Of a stretch of 64,000 bases of DNA, positions 1-7,530 are shown one piece after another. Below the pieces are notes generated by a model. That model was not told where the DNA came from. It was given only the letters and a program-made list of their open reading frames with translations, and made no database searches. A program made the position numbers and the translations under genes. Origin of the DNA: Phototrophicus methaneseepsis (GTDB taxonomy: Bacteria; Chloroflexota; Anaerolineae; Aggregatilineales; Phototrophicaceae). How positions within the stretch are numbered: position 1 is the first letter of the stretch; every line of letters starts with the position of its first letter. The DNA lies in contig NZ_CP062983.1 of NCBI RefSeq assembly GCF_015500095.1, forward strand, positions 4,960,001 through 5,024,000, in the 5' to 3' direction.

Positions 1-1449
1 AATGAGTGTGTTCACGCCAACCTGCCCTGGTTCCCCGTCAGCAAGGCCATAGGGTTGTTTAACGCGGCGTTCCATATTCAGTGTGACAGTTGCTTCTGAG
101 AGGAATTCATATTCACGGATGATGCCCATACCGCCCTGATGCTGTCCGGCCCCGCCAGACCCAGGGCGCAGGCCATAACGCCATACACGCAGCGGATACG
201 TCATTTCCAGCGATTCCGTGGGCGTGTTCATGGTATTGGTCATATGGCTCTGGCGGCCACTCAGGCCATTACCCGCTGGCCCGGCCCCATGCCCACCACC
301 AATCGTCTCGTAGTAGACGAACTGCCGCCCCTGATGCCAGCCACCAACGGTGACATTATTCATCGTGCCCTGGCCCGCCGCTGGGATGCGATCCGGCAAA
401 GCAGCCGCTAATGCGCCCAGAACGACATCCACCACACGCTGGCCTGTCTCCGTATTGCCAACGCTCACCGCTGCCGGGAAGTATGGATTCACGACACTCC
501 CGGCAGGCGTTGTGACGGAAACTGGCGCAAAGCACCCATGATTCACGGGGACATCTTCATCCGCCAACAGTCGCACACAATACCATGTGGCACTGCGCAC
601 GATGGCTTCTACCGCGTTCACGTTCCCCAACACCTGGGCCGCGCTCCCGGCAAAATCGACCTGCATAGCACTGCCGCTGACGTTAATCGTGGCACAAATC
701 GGAATGTCAAATTCGGCCTGTCCATCACTCTCCAGCATATCGACATAACTGTAAGTGCCATCTGGGATGCTGGCGACGATGGCTTCTGTCATACGCTGAG
801 AATAGGCCATCAAAGCCTGGGCATGTTCATGGACGGTAGGCGGCCCATGCTGGACGAGCATATCGCGCAGGCGCATTTCCCCCACACGATGTGCAGCCAA
901 TTGGGCTTCTATATCGCCCATGCGTTCTTCTGGGTTGCGCGTATTAGCAAGAATCATCTGGAAGACGCCATCGTTCATCCAACCGCTAAGCCGCAGCAGC
1001 ACCGGCGGGATAATCAGCCCTTCCTGATAAAGCTCTGTGCTCAGCGGCAGTGACCCCGGCGACATACCCCCCACATCCGCATGATGGGCGCGGCTGGCTA
1101 CATAAAAAGCCACGCCGTCACCATCAAACACTGGCGAAACCATAGTCACATCCGGTAGATGCGTCCCCCCACGATAGGGATCATTTAAGACGATCAGATC
1201 GCCCTCATTCAATTGCTGGAAGGTCTTCACCGCATATTCAACGCTGGCGGGCATACTGCCCAGATGCACCGGAATATGGGCCGCCTGCGCGACCATACGC
1301 GCCTCTTTATCGAAGACGGCACAGCTAAAATCCAGTCGTTCACGGATATTCGGGCTGAAGCTGGCGCGTTGCAGCGTCACGCCCATTTCCTCGGCGACAC
1401 TGGCGAAGAGATTCTTAAAGACTTCCAGACTAATGGCATCAACAGGCAT
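1..1449 (-). CDS. hyuB: Hydantoinase B / oxoprolinase subunit (HyuB), partial
   Basis: I translated the minus strand from the ATG at 1449-1447. The frame stays open for 483 codons and leaves the window at base 1, so the C-terminus is missing. It begins MPVDAISLEVFKNLFASVAE and contains NDPYRGGTHLPD, SRAHHADVGG, a TGQRVVDVVLGAL stretch and a glycine-rich YETIGGGHGAGP loop. All of these are typical of the HyuB family, the partner of HyuA in ATP-dependent opening of hydantoin or 5-oxoproline rings. The cognate hyuA lies at 2817-4841 on the same strand, but two opposite-strand genes sit between them. The substrate cannot be told from sequence. Family assignment is firm; N-methylhydantoinase, oxoprolinase and acetophenone carboxylase-like activities all remain possible. 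Confidence 0.93.
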   Translation of the reverse strand, partial: MPVDAISLEVFKNLFASVAEEMGVTLQRASFSPNIRERLDFSCAVFDKEARMVAQAAHIPVHLGSMPASVEYAVKTFQQLNEGDLIVLNDPYRGGTHLPDVTMVSPVFDGDGVAFYVASRAHHADVGGMSPGSLPLSTELYQEGLIIPPVLLRLSGWMNDGVFQMILANTRNPEERMGDIEAQLAAHRVGEMRLRDMLVQHGPPTVHEHAQALMAYSQRMTEAIVASIPDGTYSYVDMLESDGQAEFDIPICATINVSGSAMQVDFAGSAAQVLGNVNAVEAIVRSATWYCVRLLADEDVPVNHGCFAPVSVTTPAGSVVNPYFPAAVSVGNTETGQRVVDVVLGALAAALPDRIPAAGQGTMNNVTVGGWHQGRQFVYYETIGGGHGAGPAGNGLSGRQSHMTNTMNTPTESLEMTYPLRVWRYGLRPGSGGAGQHQGGMGIIREYEFLSEATVTLNMERRVKQPYGLADGEPGQVGVNTLI

Positions 1450-1549
1450 GGGATTCCTCTAGTCACCGCCTGGGCGCTGACCGTTACAATTCATACGATG
1501 TTACAGGTACAATAATGATAACATGACGTGTCGCTATCGAGGCAACCCG

Positions 1550-2068
1550 ATGGACATCTCTGGCATTACACTCCCCCTCTTCAGCCTGATCACACTGGTT
1601 GTGATGGGTGGCTGCCTGCTGCTCATCCTCATCCCCGCAGTACCTGTCTCCGCATTGGAATGGGCTTTAGCGATGCTGCTCGGCGTGGTGACGGGCTTTA
1701 CACGGCTTACGCCCGCTGCGGCAATCATCGCCACGGGCTTAATGGTACTCGGTTCTACATCACAGTTCTGGATGCCCTTATTAGGCATGCGTGGCGATGG
1801 CCTTTCATGCGTGGGCCTGGTTGCCTTCTTCATCGGGATGGCACTCGGCACTGCACTGATCCCCATCCCGATTATTGGCACCTTGCTGGGTGGGCTTATT
1901 GCCGTCATCATCGTGGAATATGGCCGCGTTCGTGAATTGAGCCAAGCACTCCGCAGCGGCAGCATTGCGATACGGCAGGTTATCTATGGCATGATCGCGG
2001 AGTTTGTGTTCGCGGTGGCGATCTTCGGCGTCACGCTCATCAGCGTTCTCAGCACCCATAGCCCCTAA
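1550..2068 (+). CDS. DUF456-family membrane protein
   Basis: About 172 residues, nearly all hydrophobic, with four or five predicted membrane segments. The pattern IPAVPVSALEWALAMLLGVVTGF near the start, a central small-residue-rich part and the late GTLLGGLIAVIIVEYGRVRELSQAL match my memory of the DUF456 family, whose function is unknown. I place the start at the ATG at 1550, which has GAGG 7 nt upstream. An in-frame ATG at 1523 has no ribosome site and would add nine polar residues. It is divergent from hyuB, with about 100 bp between the two starts, and is followed by the DUF4256 gene on the same strand. Confident as a real gene, moderately confident in the family. Confidence 0.75.
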   Translation: MDISGITLPLFSLITLVVMGGCLLLILIPAVPVSALEWALAMLLGVVTGFTRLTPAAAIIATGLMVLGSTSQFWMPLLGMRGDGLSCVGLVAFFIGMALGTALIPIPIIGTLLGGLIAVIIVEYGRVRELSQALRSGSIAIRQVIYGMIAEFVFAVAIFGVTLISVLSTHSP

Positions 2069-2169
2069 TCCCCACTGCTTGACGGACGATATGCCTTTCT
2101 GTAGGCTGTCGTTGCAAATAGTTCACCGAATACGCAGCAATTTAACCCATAAACAGAGAGGAAGCACAA

Positions 2170-2793
2170 ATGGCGAAATCAAAATCCCAAGGAAAAGGGA
2201 AAGGTGGTGGCACGATTGCAAAAGTCGAAATCAACAAGAAGCCATCCGCAAAACAAGGCGAAGAACTGCTTGACACTTTAAAAACACGCTTTGAGGAGAA
2301 TATGGATCGGCATAAAGGCCTTGAGTGGGAAAAAATACAGGCCAAGCTCGAATCAACGCCTGAAAAGCTGAGGGCACTCTATGCGATGGAAAGCACAGGC
2401 GGTGTACCCGATGTCATTGATTATGATAAAAAGACCGACGAATACATTTTTGTTGATTGTTCAAAAGAAAGTCCTGAAGGTCGTAGAAGTATTTGTTATG
2501 ACGGCCAGGGACAAGCAGAAAGAGAGAAAAAAGGCGTTTACCCGGCAGGTAACGCTACCGATTTAGCAGAGGCTATGGGCATTACGCTTTTAACAGAAGA
2601 AGACTATCGCCAGTTGCAAAAACTTGGTGATTTCGATGCGAAAACCTCAAGTTGGATCGCAACACCAGCTGATATTCGTGACCTTGGCGGCGCTATCTTC
2701 GCCGATTATCGCTTTGGGCATGTGTTTGTCTACCACAACACCGCAGCCAGTTTTTACGGTGCCAGGGGCTTCCGAGGCTTGTTAAGGGTATGA
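2170..2793 (+). CDS. DUF4256 domain protein
   Basis: A 207-residue soluble protein with a lysine-rich N-terminus. From about residue 33 it matches DUF4256 as I know it: LLDTLKTRFEENMDRHKGLEW, MESTGGVPDVIDYDKKTDEY, FVDCSKESPEGRRSICYD, FDAKTSSWIATPADIRDLGG and a closing VYHNTAASFYGARGFRG. No catalytic role is known to me for this family. An AGAGAGGAAG ribosome site lies 6 nt before the ATG. Its codons are clearly more A/T- and Lys-rich than those of its neighbours, and it sits between the two halves of the hyu locus, so recent acquisition by transfer is plausible. It ends 23 bp before the convergent hyuA stop. Confidence 0.85.
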   Translation: MAKSKSQGKGKGGGTIAKVEINKKPSAKQGEELLDTLKTRFEENMDRHKGLEWEKIQAKLESTPEKLRALYAMESTGGVPDVIDYDKKTDEYIFVDCSKESPEGRRSICYDGQGQAEREKKGVYPAGNATDLAEAMGITLLTEEDYRQLQKLGDFDAKTSSWIATPADIRDLGGAIFADYRFGHVFVYHNTAASFYGARGFRGLLRV

Positions 2794-2808
2794 GGCCAGC
2801 CCAGGCTT

Positions 2809-2825
2809 AACGCGTATTACGCGTT
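2809..2825. terminator. Short inverted repeat between convergent genes
   Basis: A perfect 7-bp inverted repeat (AACGCGT / ACGCGTT) with a 3-nt loop lies between the DUF4256 gene and hyuA. The hyuA stop codon falls inside it. Only a very short T run follows, so a role as a weak bidirectional terminator is a guess. Confidence 0.3.
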
Positions 2826-4841
2826 TTGGCTTCGTGTTATGGCTTCAACTTTTGCATCAACAGGTTCGATCACGAGATTACGGTATCCGTCCACCGCAGC
2901 CCGCCAATCCGCAGGGATATACGTCGTGCTATCCAGTTGGAAGATGAGCGCTTCTCCTGTGATTTGTGCGCCAGGATTGAGCTTGTCACGGTCGTACATA
3001 GCGATTTCGTGCTCGCCATAAGGGAGCGGTTTACTGCCCAGATAAGCTTCGTCCAGAGATGTATCGCCAATCGGCTCCGGCTGGAACTGAGGTTTTTCAG
3101 CAACGCCGAGCGCTTGAAGGCGCATATTCACAATCTCTACAGGGCGATCATGCATTGCATGACCATATGCCTGTTCATGGGCCTGATGGAATGCCGCCAC
3201 AACCTGCTTGCCAAATGGCACAGTCAATTCATGAGCCTGTCCTTGATAGCGCATATCGAGCATCATATTGAATGTCATCTGGGCCTCATCGAATCCCTCT
3301 CTTTCCAGTGCATCACGCCCTTCTGCGATGACTTCTGCTTGCATGGCCCGCAGGCGCGCAATCAGCCCACGAGACGCGCGCGCCAATACAGCGCGGCTGC
3401 TTTCAACGACCACATCGGCCACTAGCAGACCCAACGCACACAGAACACCGGGATAACGTGGAACCAGGACACGTGGCATTTGCAGCCGTGCAGCGACTTC
3501 GCAGGCATGGAGCGGCCCCGCCCCGCCAAAGGCCACCAGCGTAAACTGCCGGGGATCGTAACCGCGTGCGACAGAGACGCGCCGCATCGCGCGGTCAATA
3601 TTCACATTCGCAACGTCAATCACACCCTGGGCCATCTGGGCAATTTCGAGATGCATACCACTGCTGAGCTTTGAGAAAGCGCTCAATGCCGCATCAAGGT
3701 CAAGCTGCATGCGCCCACCGAGGAAGTGCTCGCTATCCAGGCGGCCTAACAGGGCGTTCGCGTCGCTGACAGTCACTTCTTTGCCACCGCGCCCATAGAC
3801 AATCGGGCCAGGGTCTGCCCCTGCGCTCTGTGGGCCGACTCGCAGCGCACCGCCTGCATCCACGCGTGCGATACTGCCGCCGCCTGCGCCGATCGTCTCA
3901 ATATCGAGCACACGCACGCGCAACGGCAGATCATCAATCGTCTTATTAGCGGAAAGGGGGAGTTCACCAGGACACAAGGCCACATCTGTCGAAGTGCCGC
4001 CCATATCCAGGGTGATGATCTGGTCGAAACCAGCCAACTGCGCCAAATGAAAAGCACCCAACACACCCGCAGCTGGCCCGCTGAGGGCCGTATTCACAGC
4101 CTGCTGGCTGATCTGAGCAGCGGACATAATGCCACCGTCGGATTTCATGATGCGCAGAGAAGACTTTTTGGGGAGCTTTTTGGTGAGGTTGCTCACATAG
4201 CGCACCATAAGAGGCCGCACATAGGCTTCCAAAGCGACAGTTGAAGCCCGTTCATACTCACGGAATTCCGGCAGTACATCCGACGACAACGCCACCTGCC
4301 AATCCTCAAAGAGCTTGCGTTCCAGGATGCGATCACGCACCATCTGCTCATGCTCAGGATTGACGTAACTATAGAGGAAACACACCGCGACCGCTTCCAC
4401 ATCCTGCTGAGCGATCTCATCCAGCACAACATCGAGCGCGGCCATATCAAGCGACACCAGGACATCCCCGCGATAATCAAGCCGCTCAGGCACTTCATAA
4501 CAGCGTTCCGGTGGGATCAATGCCGGTGGCAAGGATGGCTGTAAAGCATATAGGTCTGGCCGATTTTGGCGGCCAATCGAGAGGACATCTTTAAAGCCCA
4601 TAGAAGAAATCAGGGCCACTCTGGCCCCGTTTCGTTCCAAGATCGCATTGGTCGCAACAGTTGACCCATGTGCGACTTTTTGTAGTTTTTTTAATCCACC
4701 AGGGGTGATGGTTTCAAGGCCATTGAGCATGGCCTCTGCGGGGTTTATTGGCGTGCTGAGTAATTTGTGAACGATTAACTTGCCATCTTGAGCCAGTACC
4801 AGGTCCGTGAACGTTCCGCCAATATCAACACCAACGTGCAT
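2817..4841 (-). CDS. hyuA: Hydantoinase A / oxoprolinase subunit (HyuA)
   Basis: 674 residues, normal for the HyuA family of ASKHA-fold ATPases. Residues 5-12 form the first phosphate-binding motif DIGGTFTD. Residues 281-286 are the second, GGTSTD, followed by the adenosine-side loop GAGGGSIARVD around residue 315. The NAILER segment at 65-70 and LVAFGGAGPLHACEVA near 440 are also family hallmarks. It would couple ATP hydrolysis to opening of a five-membered cyclic amide together with HyuB, in the cytoplasm. Its partner hyuB is 1.3 kb downstream in the same orientation, but two plus-strand genes intervene, so the usual two-gene operon is broken here. The exact substrate is unknown. Confidence 0.95.
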   Translation of the reverse strand: MHVGVDIGGTFTDLVLAQDGKLIVHKLLSTPINPAEAMLNGLETITPGGLKKLQKVAHGSTVATNAILERNGARVALISSMGFKDVLSIGRQNRPDLYALQPSLPPALIPPERCYEVPERLDYRGDVLVSLDMAALDVVLDEIAQQDVEAVAVCFLYSYVNPEHEQMVRDRILERKLFEDWQVALSSDVLPEFREYERASTVALEAYVRPLMVRYVSNLTKKLPKKSSLRIMKSDGGIMSAAQISQQAVNTALSGPAAGVLGAFHLAQLAGFDQIITLDMGGTSTDVALCPGELPLSANKTIDDLPLRVRVLDIETIGAGGGSIARVDAGGALRVGPQSAGADPGPIVYGRGGKEVTVSDANALLGRLDSEHFLGGRMQLDLDAALSAFSKLSSGMHLEIAQMAQGVIDVANVNIDRAMRRVSVARGYDPRQFTLVAFGGAGPLHACEVAARLQMPRVLVPRYPGVLCALGLLVADVVVESSRAVLARASRGLIARLRAMQAEVIAEGRDALEREGFDEAQMTFNMMLDMRYQGQAHELTVPFGKQVVAAFHQAHEQAYGHAMHDRPVEIVNMRLQALGVAEKPQFQPEPIGDTSLDEAYLGSKPLPYGEHEIAMYDRDKLNPGAQITGEALIFQLDSTTYIPADWRAAVDGYRNLVIEPVDAKVEAITRSQNA

Positions 4842-4932
4842 TTACATCTATCCCTGTGTTTCATGTTGTCAGGCTGCGCCATCAAGCGCATCGCTTCTTA
4901 GAAACCGGGATTATAACCTATTTCACCACCAC

Positions 4933-5352
4933 TCAGCGATCCGCCAGGAGCCAGTTCATTGCATCCTGATAAGCATCTTCCTGGAAGAACTCCGCAACCG
5001 TTGGTACGGGGAGCAATGTCGCAAAGAGCTTAAAAACATCCAGCATCGTAAACGAAGCGGGATACAGATAAGCGAGACGTACCTGCGGTGGCACCAGACG
5101 AGGATATTCGCGGTTGTAATCGCCAAGACACTCGAACAAATAACGCAGTGGCAGTTGCCCGCTCTCACGGGTATCCAACATCAGATACACCTTATCACGG
5201 CCATACCACTTGCCATCAAGCTGCAAACGCTCAATGTGATTTGTCCATTCGTTCACTGCCGCATGTCCCTCATCTTTAAACGTAAATTGGAACACGCCGT
5301 TATCTAATTCTTCGCACAGACACAAGGGGGCTGCGCCGACTTCTTTCGTCAT
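4933..5352 (-). CDS. Conserved hypothetical protein, possible SpoIIAA/STAS-like fold
   Basis: About 139 residues, single domain, no signal peptide or membrane segment. A strand-helix pattern runs through VYLMLDTRESGQLPLRYLFECL, then RLAYLYP and a C-terminal helix ending DAMNWLLADR. This resembles the small SpoIIAA-like/STAS proteins seen singly in many Chloroflexota, but I cannot assign a family with certainty. In-frame starts exist at 5364 (GTG), 5358 and 5352. I favour 5352 because GGTGAG lies 7 nt upstream of it. It stands alone between hyuA and hsp20, divergent from hsp20. Confidence 0.65.
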   Translation of the reverse strand: MTKEVGAAPLCLCEELDNGVFQFTFKDEGHAAVNEWTNHIERLQLDGKWYGRDKVYLMLDTRESGQLPLRYLFECLGDYNREYPRLVPPQVRLAYLYPASFTMLDVFKLFATLLPVPTVAEFFQEDAYQDAMNWLLADR

Positions 5353-5513
5353 GTACATACTCACCGTTCATTCTGGTGCTGAACCTTTTCTCGATTATAC
5401 GGTTGAGTTCGATTTTGAAGCCTTAACATTTTTGACTGAGTGTCTACTTCTGTGGCAGAGTGCCTGCTAAAACGGTGTCATAAATCTATGAAAAGGGGCC
5501 GGACTTCATATGA

Positions 5514-5547
5514 AATGTATACGTTTTTCCGAAATTTCTCATACATT
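5514..5547. promoter_or_regulatory. Inverted repeat upstream of hsp20
   Basis: AATGTAT at 5514-5520 and ATACATT at 5541-5547 are perfect 7-bp arms with a 20-nt spacer. They sit just upstream of a TGCTACATT extended -10-like element at 5552-5560 in front of hsp20. They could be a heat-shock repressor site. This is not the CIRCE element, whose arms differ. Confidence 0.35.
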
Positions 5548-5560
5548 CTAGTGCTACATT

Positions 5561-5601
5561 AAATGCATCCGAACGAAGTTTTTGGATGCCATTTAAGGAG
5601 G
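5561..5601 (+). promoter_or_regulatory. Hairpin abutting the hsp20 ribosome binding site
   Basis: AAATGCATCC (5561-5570) pairs with GGATGCCATTT (5584-5594), 10 bp with one bulge. The second arm ends directly at the AAGGAGG ribosome site (5595-5601). If transcription starts upstream of 5561 this could act as a 5'-UTR structure of the RNA-thermometer kind. If it starts near 5567, as the extended -10 suggests, only about 5 bp remain. Confidence 0.35.
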
Positions 5602-5608
5602 AACAAAG

Positions 5609-6049
5609 ATGTTAGTGAGACGTACCCCAACGACTCGTTGGATTGATCGGTTCTTTGACGATATGCGTCGTGAAATGAGCAACTTTGAGCCATCCGATGA
5701 ATTCAACGCAGATTACTCGCTTGCCCTGGATGTTGATGAAGAAGACGATGCTTATGTCGTCAGCACATCTATTCCGGGCGTTAAAGCGGATGACATTCAC
5801 GTCAGCCTGAACGACAACGTGTTAACTATCAGCGCAGAAGTTCAGGATAATCGCGAATCCGAAGATAACAACGGCAAACGCGTCATTCGTGAACGTCACT
5901 ATGGCAAATTCAGCCGGAGCGTGCGCTTCCCGGTACCCGTTAACAGCGAAGCCGTCGAGGCGGATTACGATAACGGGGTCCTGACGCTCAACGTTCCCAA
6001 GTCGGAGAACGTCAAGCCGCGCACGATTTCTGTCAAAGCCAAATCATAA
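5609..6049 (+). CDS. Hsp20 family small heat-shock chaperone
   Basis: 146 residues, standard length for a class A bacterial small heat-shock protein. A short N-terminal arm (WIDRFFDDMRREM) precedes the alpha-crystallin domain at about 38-140, with ADDIHVSLNDNVLTISAE and the conserved DNGVLTLNVPK strand. The C-terminal tail RTISVKAKS supplies the I-x-V oligomerisation motif. It binds unfolding proteins without ATP. A strong AAGGAGG site lies 7 nt before the ATG, the upstream region holds an inverted repeat and a hairpin, and a clean terminator follows at 6114-6150, so it is a monocistronic, regulated unit. Confidence 0.96.
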   Translation: MLVRRTPTTRWIDRFFDDMRREMSNFEPSDEFNADYSLALDVDEEDDAYVVSTSIPGVKADDIHVSLNDNVLTISAEVQDNRESEDNNGKRVIRERHYGKFSRSVRFPVPVNSEAVEADYDNGVLTLNVPKSENVKPRTISVKAKS

Positions 6050-6113
6050 CGCAGCCATCATCCTATAGAGCCCCTTCATGCGATGTGTGAGGGAGTGATC
6101 GCTCCCCCATAAC

Positions 6114-6150
6114 ACAAAAAGCGGCAGGTCGTGTACCTGCCGCTTTTTGT
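6114..6150. terminator. Bidirectional intrinsic terminator after hsp20
   Basis: A perfect 14-bp stem (6116-6129 with 6135-6148), G+C-rich at its core, with a CGTGT loop. It has A and T tracts on its two sides, so it can stop transcription in either direction. It serves hsp20. Confidence 0.93.
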
Positions 6151-6279
6151 TTCATCAAATGCTGTGTCGTCAGCTTTATCTCGCCGACGTGTGGCAACTC
6201 GTCGTGACGACGCCCTTTATGAAAATTTTGGCATATGTTAGTTTGGCAGCCATTTGTTACAATCCGCACAAAATAACAA

Positions 6280-6681
6280 ATGCAAGTGAGTAACCCGATG
6301 ACAAAGCAATTCATCGTTTGGGGCAGCATCGTCATGGCGTTGGGTGTCGCATTAGGGGCTTTTGGGGCACACGGCCTTGAGGCTACCCTTACAGCCAATG
6401 GCCGCGAAGATACCTTCCTGACGGCCAGCCGTTATCATCTGCTGCATGGGCTGGCTCTATTCATCGTGGCCTGGTTAGGCAGTCGCTACAGTGATCGGCG
6501 CATCACCTGGGCAGGTTATCTCATTCTGGCAGGGATCATCCTGTTTAGCGGCAGTTTGTATATTCTAGCGATTTTCAATGTGGGTGTGATGGGGGCCGTT
6601 GCGCCACTGGGGGGCGCAGCCTTTATCATTGGCTGGCTGCTGCTGGCATGGGTAGCGTGGAAAGAACCCGCCAAAGGCTAA
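6280..6681 (+). CDS. DUF423 family membrane protein (YgdD/TMEM256-like)
   Basis: A 133-residue membrane protein of four predicted helices. The family signature GVALGAFGAHGLE follows the first helix, then a YHLLHGLALFIVAWL helix, LFSGSLYILAI and VAPLGGAAFIIGWLLLAWVA. DUF423 proteins are small inner-membrane proteins of unknown function. A start at the second ATG (6298, giving MTKQFIVWGS) fits the usual family N-terminus better, but neither start has a convincing ribosome site. The gene converges with the DtxR-like regulator. Confidence 0.88.
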   Translation: MQVSNPMTKQFIVWGSIVMALGVALGAFGAHGLEATLTANGREDTFLTASRYHLLHGLALFIVAWLGSRYSDRRITWAGYLILAGIILFSGSLYILAIFNVGVMGAVAPLGGAAFIIGWLLLAWVAWKEPAKG

Positions 6682-6710
6682 AATAGCTCAGGTCAAAACA
6701 GATCAAAGCC

Positions 6711-7394
6711 TTAGACGAGTTCGAATTCATCCTGGGAGCAAACGCGTATAACGGTAGAAAGTTCATGGCCGATGAAGCAAGACTTGCCGTTGACTTCCAG
6801 ATGCAGCGGTCCGTTAAACGGTGCACGCTCAATCAGCGTCATATGGACACCTGGCTTGATGCCTAAGGTATCCAGATAGACGAGCTTGTCTTCATCGTGG
6901 GTATTGGCCCGGCTAACGACGTATGTCTCACCAATTTTGACATCCGTCAGCAGATAATCGACCACGCGCGGCATATAGCCATCCGCATGAGGGATGGGCT
7001 CCCCATGCGCACAACGCCGAGGATACTTCGCCATCTCATTCATGCGTTCCGTGACGCGCTCACTGACGACGGGGCCTATTTCATCAGCTAGATCATGGAC
7101 CTGATGCCAGCCAAAGCCCATCACGTCCACTAAAAAACGCTCGACAATACGATGCGTGCGTATATACGCCAGGGCTTCTAACTCACCCTTTTCAGTCAGC
7201 TTGATGCCGCGATATGGCTGGTGATCCAGATAATCGGCCTCTTTAAGGCGCTGTACCATCCTTGTGACCGCCGGGGCGCTCACATGCATGACATCAGCTA
7301 ATGCTGAGGTCGAAATATACTGGTCATCCGGTTGATAGTATTGCAAGCGATAGGCTTCTGCCAAGTATTCTTGCATCGCCACGCTTGGTTCCAT
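6711..7394 (-). CDS. DtxR/MntR-family metal-dependent regulator with FeoA-like C-terminal domain
   Basis: About 227 residues. The N-terminal winged helix (about 5-65, ISTSALADVMHVSAPAVTRMVQRL) is typical of DtxR/MntR. The dimerisation/metal domain follows with RTHRIVERFLVDVMGFGWHQVHDLADEI and the metal-binding HxxxDE-like spacing. The last 75 residues form an SH3-like FeoA domain (YVVSRANTHDEDKLVYLDTLGIKPG). It would repress transport or oxidative-stress genes when loaded with Fe2+ or Mn2+. I use the ATG at 7394; an in-frame TTG at 7403 is also possible. A palindrome at 7425-7442 directly upstream suggests autoregulation. No metal transporter is adjacent, so its targets lie elsewhere. Confidence 0.92.
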   Translation of the reverse strand: MEPSVAMQEYLAEAYRLQYYQPDDQYISTSALADVMHVSAPAVTRMVQRLKEADYLDHQPYRGIKLTEKGELEALAYIRTHRIVERFLVDVMGFGWHQVHDLADEIGPVVSERVTERMNEMAKYPRRCAHGEPIPHADGYMPRVVDYLLTDVKIGETYVVSRANTHDEDKLVYLDTLGIKPGVHMTLIERAPFNGPLHLEVNGKSCFIGHELSTVIRVCSQDEFELV

Positions 7395-7424
7395 TCCGAA
7401 CAACTTTCATACACGCCTGAATAA

Positions 7425-7442
7425 TGATGATAATGATCATCA
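7425..7442. promoter_or_regulatory. Candidate DtxR/MntR-type operator
   Basis: TGATGAT and ATCATCA form a perfect inverted repeat with a 4-nt spacer, about 30 bp before the start of the DtxR-like gene. The size and AT-rich symmetry suit a DtxR/MntR dimer site, so self-repression is likely. Confidence 0.55.
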
Positions 7443-7530
7443 ATATACAAGATTCGTCCATTATTTCGCAAGGGTTAAATTTTAAGTTGTACCCGGTTTA
7501 TATACATCCGCAACTTATTAAGACATGATT

